A DNA stretch of 64,000 bases from Sporomusa malonica (GTDB taxonomy: Bacteria > Bacillota > Negativicutes > Sporomusales > Sporomusaceae): assembly GCF_041428715.1 (NCBI RefSeq), contig NZ_CP155572.1. The stretch is one strand, 5' to 3'. Each line of letters opens with the position of its first letter. The first letter of the stretch is position 1. A program made the translations under genes and the position numbers. This document shows, in pieces, positions 33,316-43,715 of this stretch. Below the pieces are notes generated by a model. The model searched no databases. It had not been told where the DNA came from and was given only the letters and a program-made list of their open reading frames with translations.

Positions 33316-36300
33316 TTAAGCTATCTTTTGATTGACCTGGTCGGCTGTGAGTGTTCCGTCTGAAAACTGAAATTGATCCACTTGATAGCTCGTGCCCAAT
33401 GTCCAGTTGGAAAGACGAACAGTTTCGCCGGTTTGCGTGATGGTGCAAACCAAATCGTTGTTGCCTCTAGTGAACTCGATACTTGCTAACACCAGATTCT
33501 GGAATTGAAGCGTATCAAGTCCGTTATCGGCACTTTCATAGCTATTGATAGTTTCATTGCCCGAACCTACGCCAAAGAGGTAAGTATCATTCCCAAGTCC
33601 GCCTCTCAGAGTGTCATTACCGGCACCACCATCAAGAATATCGTTGCCGGAGCCGCCGTTCAGCACGTCGCTGCCCGCCCCACCAGTCAGCATATTATTG
33701 TAGCTATTGCCAGTAAGGATATTATCGAGCTCGTTGCCCGCACCATTAATGTTTGAATACTCAGTAAGTGTCAGATTCTCCAGATTAGAACCGAGGGTGT
33801 AGGTGATGCTGGATTTAACAGTATCGGTTCCTTCTCCGGCGTTTTCGGTCACCACGTCGCCAGTACTGTTAATAAAGTAAGTATCATCTCCTAAACCACC
33901 AATAAAAGTATCTGTCCCGCCATAGCCGTCCAACGTGTCGTTACCTAGGCCACCAATCAGAACGTTGTTAACGCTATTGCCCATAATGACATTATCCAGT
34001 TCATTACCGGTACCGTTAAGGTTGGAGAATCCAGTAAGTGTCAGGTTCTCCAGATTAACCCCCAACACATAGCTGATGCTGGATTTAACGGTATCGATTC
34101 CTTCACTGGCGCTTTCGGTCACAACATCGCCGGTATTGTCCACCATATAGGTGTCGTTGCCTAGACCACCAGTCATCATATCGGCACCGGTGCCACCGTC
34201 AAGAGTATCGTTACCTAAACCACCATCGATGATATTGGCAAGACTATTGCCTGTAATAGTGTTGTCCAGTTCATTGCCAGTACCGTTGATGGCAATAGCT
34301 CCTGTCAAGGTCAGGTTTTCCAGGTTGGCCCCCAGTATATAGCTGATGCTGGAATTAACGGTATCGGTTTCCCCGCTGGCGTATTCAATTACTACATCTC
34401 CCAGATTATCAACGACGTAGGTGTCCCAGCCTTGACCACCAATCATTGTATCAGCTCCGCTGCCGCCGTTCAGTACGTTCCAACTCGTGTTTCCGGTTAG
34501 CACATTGTCCAATGCATTGCCCGTCCCATTAACCATGGAAGATCCGATAAGTGTCAAGTTCTCCAAATTAGCCCCTAGTACATAGGTAATACTCGACTGA
34601 ACGGCGTCTACACCTTCCCCGGCGTTCTCTGTTACAACATCGCCCGTATTATCTACCACGTAGATGTCGTTGCCCAGGCCACCGGTCATCATATCGGCAC
34701 CGGCTCCACCGTCAAGAATATCGTTACCCAGACCGCCGCTTAGGATATTGTTGACGCTATTACCCGTAATGGTATTGTCCAGTTGATTGCCGGTACCGTC
34801 GATCACGGCAGTACCCGTCAGGGTCAGCTTTTCCAGATTGGCCCCAAGTACGTAAGTGACACTGGATTTAACTGTATCGCTTCCTTCGCCAGCGTTTTCA
34901 GTCACCACATCGCCGGTGCTGTCCACAATATATGTGTCGTCACCTAAACCCCCGGTCATGCTGTCGTCGCCAGCATCACCATGCAGTGTGTCGTTTCCGA
35001 GACCTCCATTAAGAATATTGTTGACGCTATTGCCGGTAATGATGTTGTCCAGCTCATTACCGGTACCGTTAATCGCATCAGTTCCCGTCAGTGTCAGGTT
35101 TTCTAGGTTGACCCCCAGTACGTAAGTGACGCTGGATTTAACTGTATCGCTTCCTTGTCCTGTATTCTCAATTACAATATCACCGATGCTGTCCACGATA
35201 TAGGTATCGTTACCTGTGCCACCGGTCATAGTATCATTTCCTATACCGCCTTCCAACACATTGTCATAACTATTGCCCGTCAAAATATTATCTAGTTCAT
35301 TACCTGTCCCATTGATGCTGGAAGATCCCGTCAGTGTCAAGTTTTCCAGATTAGCCCCTAATACATAGCTAATACTCGACTGAACGGCGTCTACACCTTC
35401 CTCAGCGTTCTCTGCCACAACATCGCTCGTATTATCCACTACGTAGGTGTCGTTACCCAGACCACCGGTCATCGTATCAGCACCGGCTCCCCCGTCAATG
35501 ATATCGTTGCCCAGACCACCGTAAAGAATATTGTTGACACTATTGCCGGCAATGATATTGTCCATTTCATTGCCGGTACCGTTGATAGCAGTAGTTCCCG
35601 TCAGTGTTAGCTTTTCCAGATTAGCCCCTAGTACATAGCTAACACTCGACTGAACGGCGTCCACACCTTCCCCAGCGTTCTCAGTCACTACATCGCCCGC
35701 ATTGTCCACTACATAGGTATCGTTACCCAGGCCACCGGCCATCGTATCAGCACCGGTACAACCATCCAACACATTATTCCCGCTATTGCCAATCAATAAA
35801 TTGTCGAAAGTATTACCGGTCCCGTTGATATTTCCACTGCCGGTCAACATCACATTCTCCAGGTTGACGCCGAGGGTGTAGGTAATACTTGACTGAATGG
35901 TATCGATTCCTTCTCCGGCGTTCTCTGTCACCTTGTCCCCAGTGCTATCCACGACGTAAATATCGTTCCCGGCACCGCCGACCATGGTATCGATGCCTCC
36001 GCCACCATCTAGCGTATCATTGCCCGCTCCTCCAGATAATGAGTTATTATAGCTGTTTCCGGTTAAGACATTGTCCAACTCGTTACCTGTACCATTGATG
36101 TTTGAATTCCCTGTAAGTGTCAGATTTTCCACATTGGAACTCAATACGTAACTGACACTGGATTTTACGGTGTCGATACCTTCGCCGGCGTTCTCATTCA
36201 CGGTATCCCCAACGTTGTCCACGATATACGTGTCATTACCTAATCCTCCGGCCAGTGCATCCGCACCAGAGCCACCGTCTAACACGTTGTCACCGCTGTT

Positions 36301-39300
36301 GCCGGTCAGCATATTGCTAAGTGTGTTGCCGGTTCCGTTGATGCTATTAGTACCGGTCAATGTCAGGTTCTCCACATTGGCACTGACAGTAAAGGTGACA
36401 CCAGATTGCACGGTATCAATACCTTCACCGATGTTTTCATTCACGACATCTCCAATGCTGTCCACGATAAAAATGTCATTGCCAAAACCACCGGTCATGT
36501 TGTCGTTCCCGGCGCCACCGTCCAGCATGTTGTCGCCACTGTTGCCGATCAGCACGTTATTAAGTGCATTGCCGATTCCAGTGATGTTATTAGTACCGCT
36601 CAAGGTCAGGTTTTCCACATTGGCGCCTAAGGTGTAACTAAAACCAACTTGGACGGTGTCGGTTCCTTCTACAGCGTTTTCGATGACGACATCTCCGGCA
36701 CTATCAACCACATAGGTGTCGTTGCCCAGCCCGCCGGTCATGGTGTCTGCGCCCGCGCCGCCGTCTAGAATATTGCTTAAACCATTGCCTATGAGTACGT
36801 TGTCAAGACTATTACCAGTTGCCTTGGTAGCGGAATCGGTCAATGTCAGACCTTCCAGATTGGCGCCTAGGGTGTAGCTGATACTCGACTGGACCATATC
36901 CGTGCCCTCACCGGCGTTTTCGGTCACCACGTCGCCGCTGTTGTCCACCACGTAGCTATCGTTGCCAGTGCCTCCGATCATGGTGTCGCTGCCTAAGCCA
37001 CCGTCCAGTGTATCGTTGCCCGCCCCGCCGGTCAGGACATTATTGTAGCTAGTTCCGGTGATGACGTTGTCCAGTTCGTTTCCTGTTCCATTAATGCTGG
37101 AATAACCGGTCAACATCAGATTTTCCAGATTGGCGCCCAGAGTATAGGTGATACTCGAATGGACCGTATCGATTCCTTCCTCGGTGTTCTCAATCACTAC
37201 GTCGCCGCTGCTCTCCACTACGTAGACATCGTTGCCAATACCTCCGGACATGGTATCACTGCCCAAGCCGCCATCCAACGTGTCGTTGCCAGCCCCGCCA
37301 TAGAGGGTGTCGGCGCCGAGTGTTCCTGTGACCAAATCATCACCACCGGTAGTCTGTGCCGCTACCGCCAGTATCGCGACATCCGCCGCCGTGAGCATCG
37401 TCCCATCAGCGAACTGGAAAAGTTCCACTGCGTTGTCACTCGACCCGAAGTGGTTCTTCACCGTCAGCGTGTCGGCCGCCCCTGCAATTGAAATTTTTAG
37501 ATCATTACCAACAATAAGGAAAGTAACATCCGATCTAGTGACATCGGATCGGAATGAAATGGTGTCGGGCTGATCTTCAGCGATCGTAAAAATACTTTCC
37601 TTTATTACGTCCTGGCCGGAGCCTTTGCCAAACAGATAGGTGTCGCCGCCGCCCAGTCCGACCAGGGTATCGTCCCCCGCCCCACCGTCGAGAGTATCGG
37701 CGGTCCAATAGCCAGTGACCGTGTCGTCACCTGCTGTCTCCGATTGTTGGATCAACATCGTCCTAACCTGGGCGTCGGTCCACTCGATACCGTCAGCAAA
37801 CCGGATGGTTTCTATGTCTTTCCAGCCTTGGAACCAAGCATCGTGGCTAAACTGCCCTTTTATCGTGACCTGGTCAGTCGAACCCAGGAAGCCAATCATC
37901 AGATCGTCGCCGCCACGCGAGAGAATTGCTTTATCCGAGGTGAGGCCGGAGCCAAATACAACACTATCGTTGTCGCTGATCGTTAAATTGCTCACACTCT
38001 CCTTAATTACGTCCTGGCCGAAGCCGGCATCGAAGATATAGGTATCAGCGCCGTCTCCGCCCTGGAGAGTATCGTTGCCCAGGCCGCCATTCATGACATC
38101 TACGCCGTCCGTCCCTACAATCAAATCGTCGCCTGAAGTAGACTGGGACTCAAAGATGCTGGACGCGATCTGAGCTGCTGTCAGCGACGTTCCGTCGGCG
38201 AACTGGAACAGTTCCACTGCGTTGTAGCTCAATCCGAACTGGTTTTTGACCGTCAGCGTGTCGTTCACACCCGCGATCGAGATCTGAAGATCGTTATTAA
38301 CCCTGTGGAAAGTGACGTCTGAAATAGCGACATTGGGTAAGAAAGAGACGGTGTCAGGCTGATCTTCATAAATCGTGACAATACTTTCCTTGATTACATC
38401 CTGGCCGGAGCCTTTGCCGAATAGATAGGTATCGCCGCCGCCCAGTCCGATCAGAGTATCGTTCCCCGCCCCGCCGTCGAGAGTATCCGCAGTCCAATAA
38501 CCGGTGACCGTGTCGTCGCCTGCTGTTTCCGACTGCTGAATCAGCATCGCCCTTACCTGGGCGTCGGTCCACTCGACACCGTCGGCGAACCGGATGGTTT
38601 CTATATCTTTCCATCCTAGGAACCAACCATCATGGCTAAACTGCCCTTTGATTGTGACCTGATCAGTCGAACCCTGGAAGCCAATAATCAAGTCGTCGCC
38701 GTCACGCGAGAGAATTGCTTTATCCGAGGTGAGGCCGGAGCCGAATACAATACTATCGTTATCGCTGATCGTTGAATTGCTCACCCCCTCCTTGATGACG
38801 TCCTGACCGAAGCTGGCATCGAAGATATAAGTATCGGCTCCGTCCCCGCCCTGGAGGGTATCGTTGCCCAAGCCGCCGTTTAATACATTACTACTACTAT
38901 TACCAGTCAGCGTGTTGTCTATTTCATTACCTGTAGCATCAATCGCCATTGCTCCGGTTAATATAAGATTTTCTAAATTGGCACCAAGCGTATAAGAAAT
39001 AGATGATTTAACCGTATCCGAACCTTCACCAGATAATTCCGTCACTACATCTCCAATATTGTCAATGATATAAGTATCATTTCCCAGGCCACCAGTCATG
39101 ATGTCGGCACCACCTCTGCCATCTAGAGTGTCATCTCCAGCGCCACCATTCATTACATCATTGCGCTTGCTACTGCCAATAAGTATATCTGAAGCGTCTG
39201 TACTCAGAATCACTGCTAAATTGCTTATTTGGGCCGCTGTTAACTCAGTTCCGTCAGCAAACTGAACCGTTTTCACTTTGAAGGAGTCGTCGAGGAACCA

Positions 39301-42300
39301 TCGGTCAAAAGTCAATGTTTCGCCACTGTCTTTGATCTTCATTGTCAATGTTTCGCCGTTTTGAAGCCATTCTACCGAATCCACGGTAATCCCCTCTCCA
39401 AGTTGAACTCTGTCATTACCCGAATCCACATAGGTGGGATTTGAGGAGGAGCCTGTATAGACTGAATTATTAATAGTATCATTGCCGACTCCCCTTCCCC
39501 AAATGTATGTGTCGTCTCCCGCTCCGCCTTCTAGGTAGTCGTTGCCGGCTCTACCATTCAGGATATCATTGCGATTATTGCTACCTTTCAGTACATCCGC
39601 TCCGTCTGTACTCAGAATTACTGCCAAATTGCTTATTTGGGCCGCTGTTAACTCGGTTCCGTCAGCAAACTGAACGGTTTTCACTTTGAAGGAATCGTCG
39701 AGAAACCATCGGTCAAAGGTCAATGTTTCACCACTGTCTTTGATCCTCATTGTCAATGTCTCGCCGTTTTGGAGCCATTCTACCGACTCCACGGTAATTC
39801 CATTCCCAAGTTGAACCGTGTCATTACCCGAATCCACATATGTTGGATTTGAAGAGGAGCCTGTATAGACTGAATTATTAATAGTATCATTGCCAACTCC
39901 TCTTCCCCAAATGTATGTGTCGTCTCCCGCTCCGCCTTCTAGGTAGTCGTTACCAGTTCCCCCGTCCATTGTATCGTTCCCTTGGTAGCCGTATATCGTA
40001 TCGTTACCATCAAGACCATATATCTTGTCATTATGTCCATCAGATCCATATAAAGTATCACTGTTTAAAGTCCCTTGTACCGTTGCTATTTCGCTAAGTT
40101 GGGCTGCCATCAACTCCGACCCATCAGCAAATACTAGCTTGTCTATCAGGTACTCTTCTCCACTAAAAAAATTATTAATAGTTAAAGTTTCACCTGTTGA
40201 CTGGATTATCAATAAAAGGTCATTGCCATTCTGTCTATACGCCAACATATCGGATGTCAAGCCGCTGGTAAATTGAACAATATCATATTCTCCCGAGGAG
40301 CCATAATTACAAATTAAATCATTTCCTGACCCGATTCCATATTGGTATACGTCGTTACCAGCACCACCTTCTAAATAATCATTACCGCTTCCTCCATCTA
40401 AAATATCATTTCCATCTTGTCCAAATAAATTATCGTCACCTGCACCGCCGTTAATAGTATCATTACCTTTATTACCATATAAAGTGTTTGATGATACTCC
40501 GCCTAAAAGAACATCATCACCCTCACCACCACTTATGATACTATGTAGACCCTTCCCTGCCATATCAATGGCCTGTCCTACATCCGTTCCATAAGTATTT
40601 GCGAAGTAATTCCGAAAATCATCAAAGCTAGTTAACATTGTTTTTAACCCCAAGCCTTGTAAGACACGTGAAAACTCGCTTATTTCTTCTAATCCTTTGT
40701 CATAGCTTTGAGCAAAATCTTCATCAATTTGGTTTCGAGCGCATGTCAGATCGTCTATATACGTATTAGTTGTAGAATTCCATGTATAGTTTATAGCATC
40801 TAATAAACCAGTAGTATGTGTTTGCGCCATAAGACGGACATAGTAATATTCTTTTACATCAATATAGATGTCTTTTAGTATTGCAGCGGCGTTCACATTT
40901 GGATCATTAGTTGTACCTATCGTAGTAATAAGACCTGAGAATTGCTCTCCAAACATCTTTTCTAAAACGGATAATTGTCGAGCATCCATATTTCCGCCGC
41001 TGCTTGCCGGATTAATAGTATCACTATTGGTCCATTTAAATAATAATTGATCCATTATATTACCACGTATTTCAAAATCTTCTTCCGCACTAAAGGATTC
41101 TACCAATGCTTTTAAAGCGCCACTTTCGTCACGCGCCATAGCTTGCCACAGGTCGTAGACATTGCCGTGTCCCTTTAAATACGGTAGTACCATTATATCT
41201 TGAGGAACGTCTATCCAATCCGTGGCAATAGAATAGATTGGATCACGATCAAACAGATATTGCCCTATAGATTGCACAGTTCCATCTTGCCTTTCGAAAG
41301 AACCTAGACTGACTTGGGTATTGCCATTAGCATCCGTGGTGTTTGTTGATGTACTCCTAATGCTTAGCGATTGAATACCCAGGTCACCAAGAGTAAACAA
41401 CTCCTCAGCGTTAGAATAACCGTCCCCATTCATATCTTTCCAAACACGAATATTAGCGTAATCTGCGTCATTTGCGTCAATTTTTTCGTCGCCATTCGTA
41501 TCCAAATCAGCTAATGCTTGAAATCCGTCGGTAGCGCGTTGACCATTTGTCAATATGGTTTGATCACCGAAGAGTTCTTGTCCACCGTTAATGATGCCAT
41601 CACCATTTCGATCCATGACTAAAATGCCGTCGTCAGGTTTGACCCAACCGCTTCTTTCCGCAAAACCATTGTTATCTAAATCAAAGAAAGCACCCGCAGA
41701 AGTATCGGTAGTCTCAATACCGTCTCCGTCTAAATCAAGAACTAAAGGATCCCAACGGGCTGATCCTGCGCCATTGAAAGGGTCAAATTGACCAGCGCCA
41801 GCATCCATCCAACCGCCATCATTGAAAGGGTCTAACCCTCCGTTTCCAGATCCACCATCTCCAGATCCACCATCTCCAGATCCACCATCTCCAGATCCAC
41901 TATTATCTGGATTTCCAGGATCGTTTTGCCATTGTTGATAAGCCGAATTAACTAATGGGAAATTCCACGTAGGAAATAAGTCACCATCTGGAGCAATTCT
42001 TTGTCCAATACCAGCTTGTCCAAGTGCCTGCCATGTAAAATCAACACATGAATTTGTAGGAGCTATATACCATCCATGTTGTCCAGCATCTACCATAGAA
42101 ACATAATTTTTAATTTGATTATATTGTTGCTCAGTAATTGAAAAATCAGGAGACGCAGATGATTGTAAGTAGTGATTAGAGTCAGTTTTTGAAACATTCC
42201 CTGGGCCAGCAGGTAGCGGCTTATCCCATCCTGAATCAAAACCAAAGGATTCAACGATTCCATCAGGTCGATTTAATTCGAACCACATATGGCCTGCGTC

Positions 42301-42369
42301 GCTAGTGTCCCCATCTGCAAGTGGGCTTCCAGGCGCGGCAATTCGAATGACCACAGAATATTGACTCAT
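33316..42369 (-). CDS. giant secreted RTX protein with N-terminal permuted papain-like domain
   Basis: The 3017-residue protein is the presumed substrate of the adjacent exporter. Residues 1-150 hold GHMWFEL (His27) and NSCVDFTWQALG (Cys108), the His-before-Cys order of circularly permuted NlpC/P60-type papain folds. A linker of repeated GSGDG units (158-178) follows. Then comes a Ca-loop region, DPLVLDLDGDG, VMDRNGDGIING, LADLDTNGDEKID and WKDMNGDGYSN (207-320), common in exported RTX proteins, and a helical segment to 610. From 611 on are nonapeptide GGxGxDxLx blocks, haemolysin-related domains, and 15 copies of a module containing YxLGANLENLTLTG. It ends with an uncleaved C-terminal secretion region. 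It probably binds calcium outside the cell; the papain-like domain may cut peptide or amide bonds. RBS GAGAGGA. Confidence 0.9.
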   Translation of the reverse strand: MSQYSVVIRIAAPGSPLADGDTSDAGHMWFELNRPDGIVESFGFDSGWDKPLPAGPGNVSKTDSNHYLQSSASPDFSITEQQYNQIKNYVSMVDAGQHGWYIAPTNSCVDFTWQALGQAGIGQRIAPDGDLFPTWNFPLVNSAYQQWQNDPGNPDNSGSGDGGSGDGGSGDGGSGNGGLDPFNDGGWMDAGAGQFDPFNGAGSARWDPLVLDLDGDGIETTDTSAGAFFDLDNNGFAERSGWVKPDDGILVMDRNGDGIINGGQELFGDQTILTNGQRATDGFQALADLDTNGDEKIDANDADYANIRVWKDMNGDGYSNAEELFTLGDLGIQSLSIRSTSTNTTDANGNTQVSLGSFERQDGTVQSIGQYLFDRDPIYSIATDWIDVPQDIMVLPYLKGHGNVYDLWQAMARDESGALKALVESFSAEEDFEIRGNIMDQLLFKWTNSDTINPASSGGNMDARQLSVLEKMFGEQFSGLITTIGTTNDPNVNAAAILKDIYIDVKEYYYVRLMAQTHTTGLLDAINYTWNSTTNTYIDDLTCARNQIDEDFAQSYDKGLEEISEFSRVLQGLGLKTMLTSFDDFRNYFANTYGTDVGQAIDMAGKGLHSIISGGEGDDVLLGGVSSNTLYGNKGNDTINGGAGDDNLFGQDGNDILDGGSGNDYLEGGAGNDVYQYGIGSGNDLICNYGSSGEYDIVQFTSGLTSDMLAYRQNGNDLLLIIQSTGETLTINNFFSGEEYLIDKLVFADGSELMAAQLSEIATVQGTLNSDTLYGSDGHNDKIYGLDGNDTIYGYQGNDTMDGGTGNDYLEGGAGDDTYIWGRGVGNDTINNSVYTGSSSNPTYVDSGNDTVQLGNGITVESVEWLQNGETLTMRIKDSGETLTFDRWFLDDSFKVKTVQFADGTELTAAQISNLAVILSTDGADVLKGSNNRNDILNGRAGNDYLEGGAGDDTYIWGRGVGNDTINNSVYTGSSSNPTYVDSGNDRVQLGEGITVDSVEWLQNGETLTMKIKDSGETLTFDRWFLDDSFKVKTVQFADGTELTAAQISNLAVILSTDASDILIGSSKRNDVMNGGAGDDTLDGRGGADIMTGGLGNDTYIIDNIGDVVTELSGEGSDTVKSSISYTLGANLENLILTGAMAIDATGNEIDNTLTGNSSSNVLNGGLGNDTLQGGDGADTYIFDASFGQDVIKEGVSNSTISDNDSIVFGSGLTSDKAILSRDGDDLIIGFQGSTDQVTIKGQFSHDGWFLGWKDIETIRFADGVEWTDAQVRAMLIQQSETAGDDTVTGYWTADTLDGGAGNDTLIGLGGGDTYLFGKGSGQDVIKESIVTIYEDQPDTVSFLPNVAISDVTFHRVNNDLQISIAGVNDTLTVKNQFGLSYNAVELFQFADGTSLTAAQIASSIFESQSTSGDDLIVGTDGVDVMNGGLGNDTLQGGDGADTYIFDAGFGQDVIKESVSNLTISDNDSVVFGSGLTSDKAILSRGGDDLMIGFLGSTDQVTIKGQFSHDAWFQGWKDIETIRFADGIEWTDAQVRTMLIQQSETAGDDTVTGYWTADTLDGGAGDDTLVGLGGGDTYLFGKGSGQDVIKESIFTIAEDQPDTISFRSDVTRSDVTFLIVGNDLKISIAGAADTLTVKNHFGSSDNAVELFQFADGTMLTAADVAILAVAAQTTGGDDLVTGTLGADTLYGGAGNDTLDGGLGSDTMSGGIGNDVYVVESSGDVVIENTEEGIDTVHSSITYTLGANLENLMLTGYSSINGTGNELDNVITGTSYNNVLTGGAGNDTLDGGLGSDTMIGGTGNDSYVVDNSGDVVTENAGEGTDMVQSSISYTLGANLEGLTLTDSATKATGNSLDNVLIGNGLSNILDGGAGADTMTGGLGNDTYVVDSAGDVVIENAVEGTDTVQVGFSYTLGANVENLTLSGTNNITGIGNALNNVLIGNSGDNMLDGGAGNDNMTGGFGNDIFIVDSIGDVVNENIGEGIDTVQSGVTFTVSANVENLTLTGTNSINGTGNTLSNMLTGNSGDNVLDGGSGADALAGGLGNDTYIVDNVGDTVNENAGEGIDTVKSSVSYVLSSNVENLTLTGNSNINGTGNELDNVLTGNSYNNSLSGGAGNDTLDGGGGIDTMVGGAGNDIYVVDSTGDKVTENAGEGIDTIQSSITYTLGVNLENVMLTGSGNINGTGNTFDNLLIGNSGNNVLDGCTGADTMAGGLGNDTYVVDNAGDVVTENAGEGVDAVQSSVSYVLGANLEKLTLTGTTAINGTGNEMDNIIAGNSVNNILYGGLGNDIIDGGAGADTMTGGLGNDTYVVDNTSDVVAENAEEGVDAVQSSISYVLGANLENLTLTGSSSINGTGNELDNILTGNSYDNVLEGGIGNDTMTGGTGNDTYIVDSIGDIVIENTGQGSDTVKSSVTYVLGVNLENLTLTGTDAINGTGNELDNIITGNSVNNILNGGLGNDTLHGDAGDDSMTGGLGDDTYIVDSTGDVVTENAGEGSDTVKSSVTYVLGANLEKLTLTGTAVIDGTGNQLDNTITGNSVNNILSGGLGNDILDGGAGADMMTGGLGNDIYVVDNTGDVVTENAGEGVDAVQSSITYVLGANLENLTLIGSSMVNGTGNALDNVLTGNTSWNVLNGGSGADTMIGGQGWDTYVVDNLGDVVIEYASGETDTVNSSISYILGANLENLTLTGAIAINGTGNELDNTITGNSLANIIDGGLGNDTLDGGTGADMMTGGLGNDTYMVDNTGDVVTESASEGIDTVKSSISYVLGVNLENLTLTGFSNLNGTGNELDNVIMGNSVNNVLIGGLGNDTLDGYGGTDTFIGGLGDDTYFINSTGDVVTENAGEGTDTVKSSITYTLGSNLENLTLTEYSNINGAGNELDNILTGNSYNNMLTGGAGSDVLNGGSGNDILDGGAGNDTLRGGLGNDTYLFGVGSGNETINSYESADNGLDTLQFQNLVLASIEFTRGNNDLVCTITQTGETVRLSNWTLGTSYQVDQFQFSDGTLTADQVNQKIA
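33688..37332 (-). repeat. array of NLENLTLTG modules in the RTX gene
   Basis: About 80-90 codons repeat in tandem: a GGxGNDTYVVD block, a GDVVTENAGEG block, then SSxxYxLGANLENLTLTG, INGTGNELDN and a nonapeptide spacer. I count 14 copies here and one earlier (near residue 1130), 15 in all. The copies vary in sequence, so the array is older than the two longer duplications upstream, but it is still a substrate for recombination. Confidence 0.85.
37333..38874 (-). repeat. two tandem 263-residue repeats in the RTX gene
   Basis: Residues 1166-1428 and 1429-1679 are nearly the same, sharing GLGNDTLQGGDGADTYIFDA, the KGQFSHD-x-WF region, TAGDDTVTGYWTADTLDGGAG and the ELFQFADGT end. The DNA period is about 789 bp and long stretches are identical, so the duplication is recent. 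Confidence 0.85.
39196..39948 (-). repeat. two tandem 115-residue repeats in the RTX gene
   Basis: Residues 808-922 and 944-1058 match over almost every position (DYLEGGAGDDTYIWGRGVG through LTAAQISNLAVILSTD) with a 136-residue (408-bp) period. The DNA copies differ at only scattered bases. Confidence 0.85.
41839..41898 (-). repeat. 15-bp tandem repeat encoding a Gly/Ser/Asp linker
   Basis: About four head-to-tail copies of a 15-bp unit encode SGDGG repeats (residues 158-178) between the papain-like and calcium-loop domains. Whole units could be gained or lost in frame by slippage, changing linker length only. Confidence 0.75.
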
Positions 42370-42375
42370 ACTTTA

Positions 42376-42834
42376 TCAATCCTCTCTCTTCTTCGTTCTA
42401 ATAAAATATACGATTCCTGATAAACAAGCAAATACAGGTAGGTGAATAATGCCTAATGTTGCTGTTGCTTGAGCAAGAAATGAGAATGGAATAACCTTAA
42501 AACCATATAATCCTATCGAATAAGCACCAATAATTGATAAAGAAACCCAAGATATAAATATCCACTTCCAATAATGATCAATACACAAAAATATGGAGAT
42601 AATAATAAGCGCAATCGCAAAGGGCCACATACTATGCCCGATGTAGACGAAGACTAGCCATAAAGAATCTATAAAAAACATATTAACAATTTTCTGAGAC
42701 CACCCTCCTATTCGGCCATATCCGGCAATAATTATAAAACCAACTAATGCTAAATGAATGCCGGTTACGACTTTAAGATCATTTTTACACTTAAACCAAG
42801 AACCAGTTACCTTCTCTACTTGTAAATTTTCCAT
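42376..42834 (-). CDS. small membrane protein encoded ahead of the RTX gene
   Basis: The 152-residue protein (ATG at 42834, chosen for GGAGAG eight bases upstream; the frame extends 21 codons further) has about four hydrophobic segments and a short charged C-terminus (RTKKRED). No family was recognised. Its stop is six bases before the RTX start, so the two are translationally close and surely co-transcribed. It might be an accessory or immunity-like membrane partner for the RTX protein, but there is no direct evidence. Confidence 0.6.
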   Translation of the reverse strand: MENLQVEKVTGSWFKCKNDLKVVTGIHLALVGFIIIAGYGRIGGWSQKIVNMFFIDSLWLVFVYIGHSMWPFAIALIIISIFLCIDHYWKWIFISWVSLSIIGAYSIGLYGFKVIPFSFLAQATATLGIIHLPVFACLSGIVYFIRTKKRED

Positions 42835-43125
42835 TTCTTTTTCTCTCCAATTTATATAAAAAATTTTGACATCATAACAAGTCTGAACCAAGGACAAGAG
42901 TATACTTCCAAATTAGATTCCATTCTGTCGGAGAATAAACACCCCATACTTTCAACAACAATGAAAAAGTCAAGAAAGTATTTCATTGCTAAATTGTTAT
43001 TTAAAATGTTCACTCCATATAATTCATAAAACTACATCTTCAACTTTTGGGGTGGCAATGAACGCCAATATTGAAACAATACGAATCCACATGAAAATAA
43101 TAATGATATTGTTTAAGATAAAAAA

Positions 43126-43380
43126 TCATACATAGCTAATTATAGTAGTAATTATGATCAGATAAATAGTTGTTTTTAACGCTTTACTTATACGATCATC
43201 TTTTGGTTTTTCATTGGAAATATAATAGAATAGAAAAAAGGAAATAATTGCAACAACTATAGTTATTATAAATGAAGCAAAAAAAAGTAATATATGATTT
43301 ACAAGCAAATACTTAAAACCTTCCAGAAAACCAATTAATCCAATTAGAGATAATTTTTGCCAGTTATTTTTAAAGTTCAA
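43126..43380 (-). CDS. 84-residue hypothetical membrane protein
   Basis: The frame begins with TTG after AGGTG and encodes two to three hydrophobic stretches (about residues 10-50 and 66-84) separated by the charged NEKPKDDRISKALK. The region is AT-rich. No family was recognised. It lies 290 bp upstream of the RTX-linked membrane protein gene on the same strand and could be the first gene of the secretion locus. Codon content is compatible with real coding but the evidence is thin. Confidence 0.35.
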   Translation of the reverse strand: MNFKNNWQKLSLIGLIGFLEGFKYLLVNHILLFFASFIITIVVAIISFFLFYYISNEKPKDDRISKALKTTIYLIIITTIISYV

Positions 43381-43636
43381 GATTTTTCACCTGCTTTAGC
43401 TTTATACTTAGTTTCTTTTCTGGAATACTTAATAGTCTATACTACGGACTAGTGTGATCGTAACAATTAACCCTCCTTCTTAACTGATTTAATATTTAAA
43501 AATGATAACATTATTTTCTATTATCGAAAATATCCATATTGGAGAGAATCATGGAGTAATTATGTTATTTTTGTATAATTTACCATAATTTAAATTTATA
43601 GTTCAATTATAGGAAATGTTTTGAGAAAAAATATGA

Positions 43637-43669
43637 GGCTAAAATCCTAATTTTCGTAGGACTTTAGCC
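43637..43669. terminator. hairpin at the upstream edge of the secretion locus
   Basis: GGCTAAAATCCTA and TAGGACTTTAGCC pair with one mismatch around a short loop, followed by CCTTTTG on the plus strand and preceded by an A-rich run that gives T on the minus strand. Together with the next hairpin it separates the pcrA-ligA transcript from the secretion genes. Confidence 0.5.
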
Positions 43670-43715
43670 CTTTTGTTAGAACATCAGTAAGCGCTTAGCC
43701 AAGGGGTGCAGCGGG

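Noticed and set aside
33688..37332. CRISPR-like regular repeats
   Set aside because: The repeats are coding, about 250 bp in period and in frame with RTX modules. There are no short direct repeats with unique spacers and no cas genes.
33505..41791. Many plus-strand open frames opposite the RTX gene
   Set aside because: They mirror the repeated Gly/Asp-rich coding strand, repeat with the same period and have no ribosome sites.
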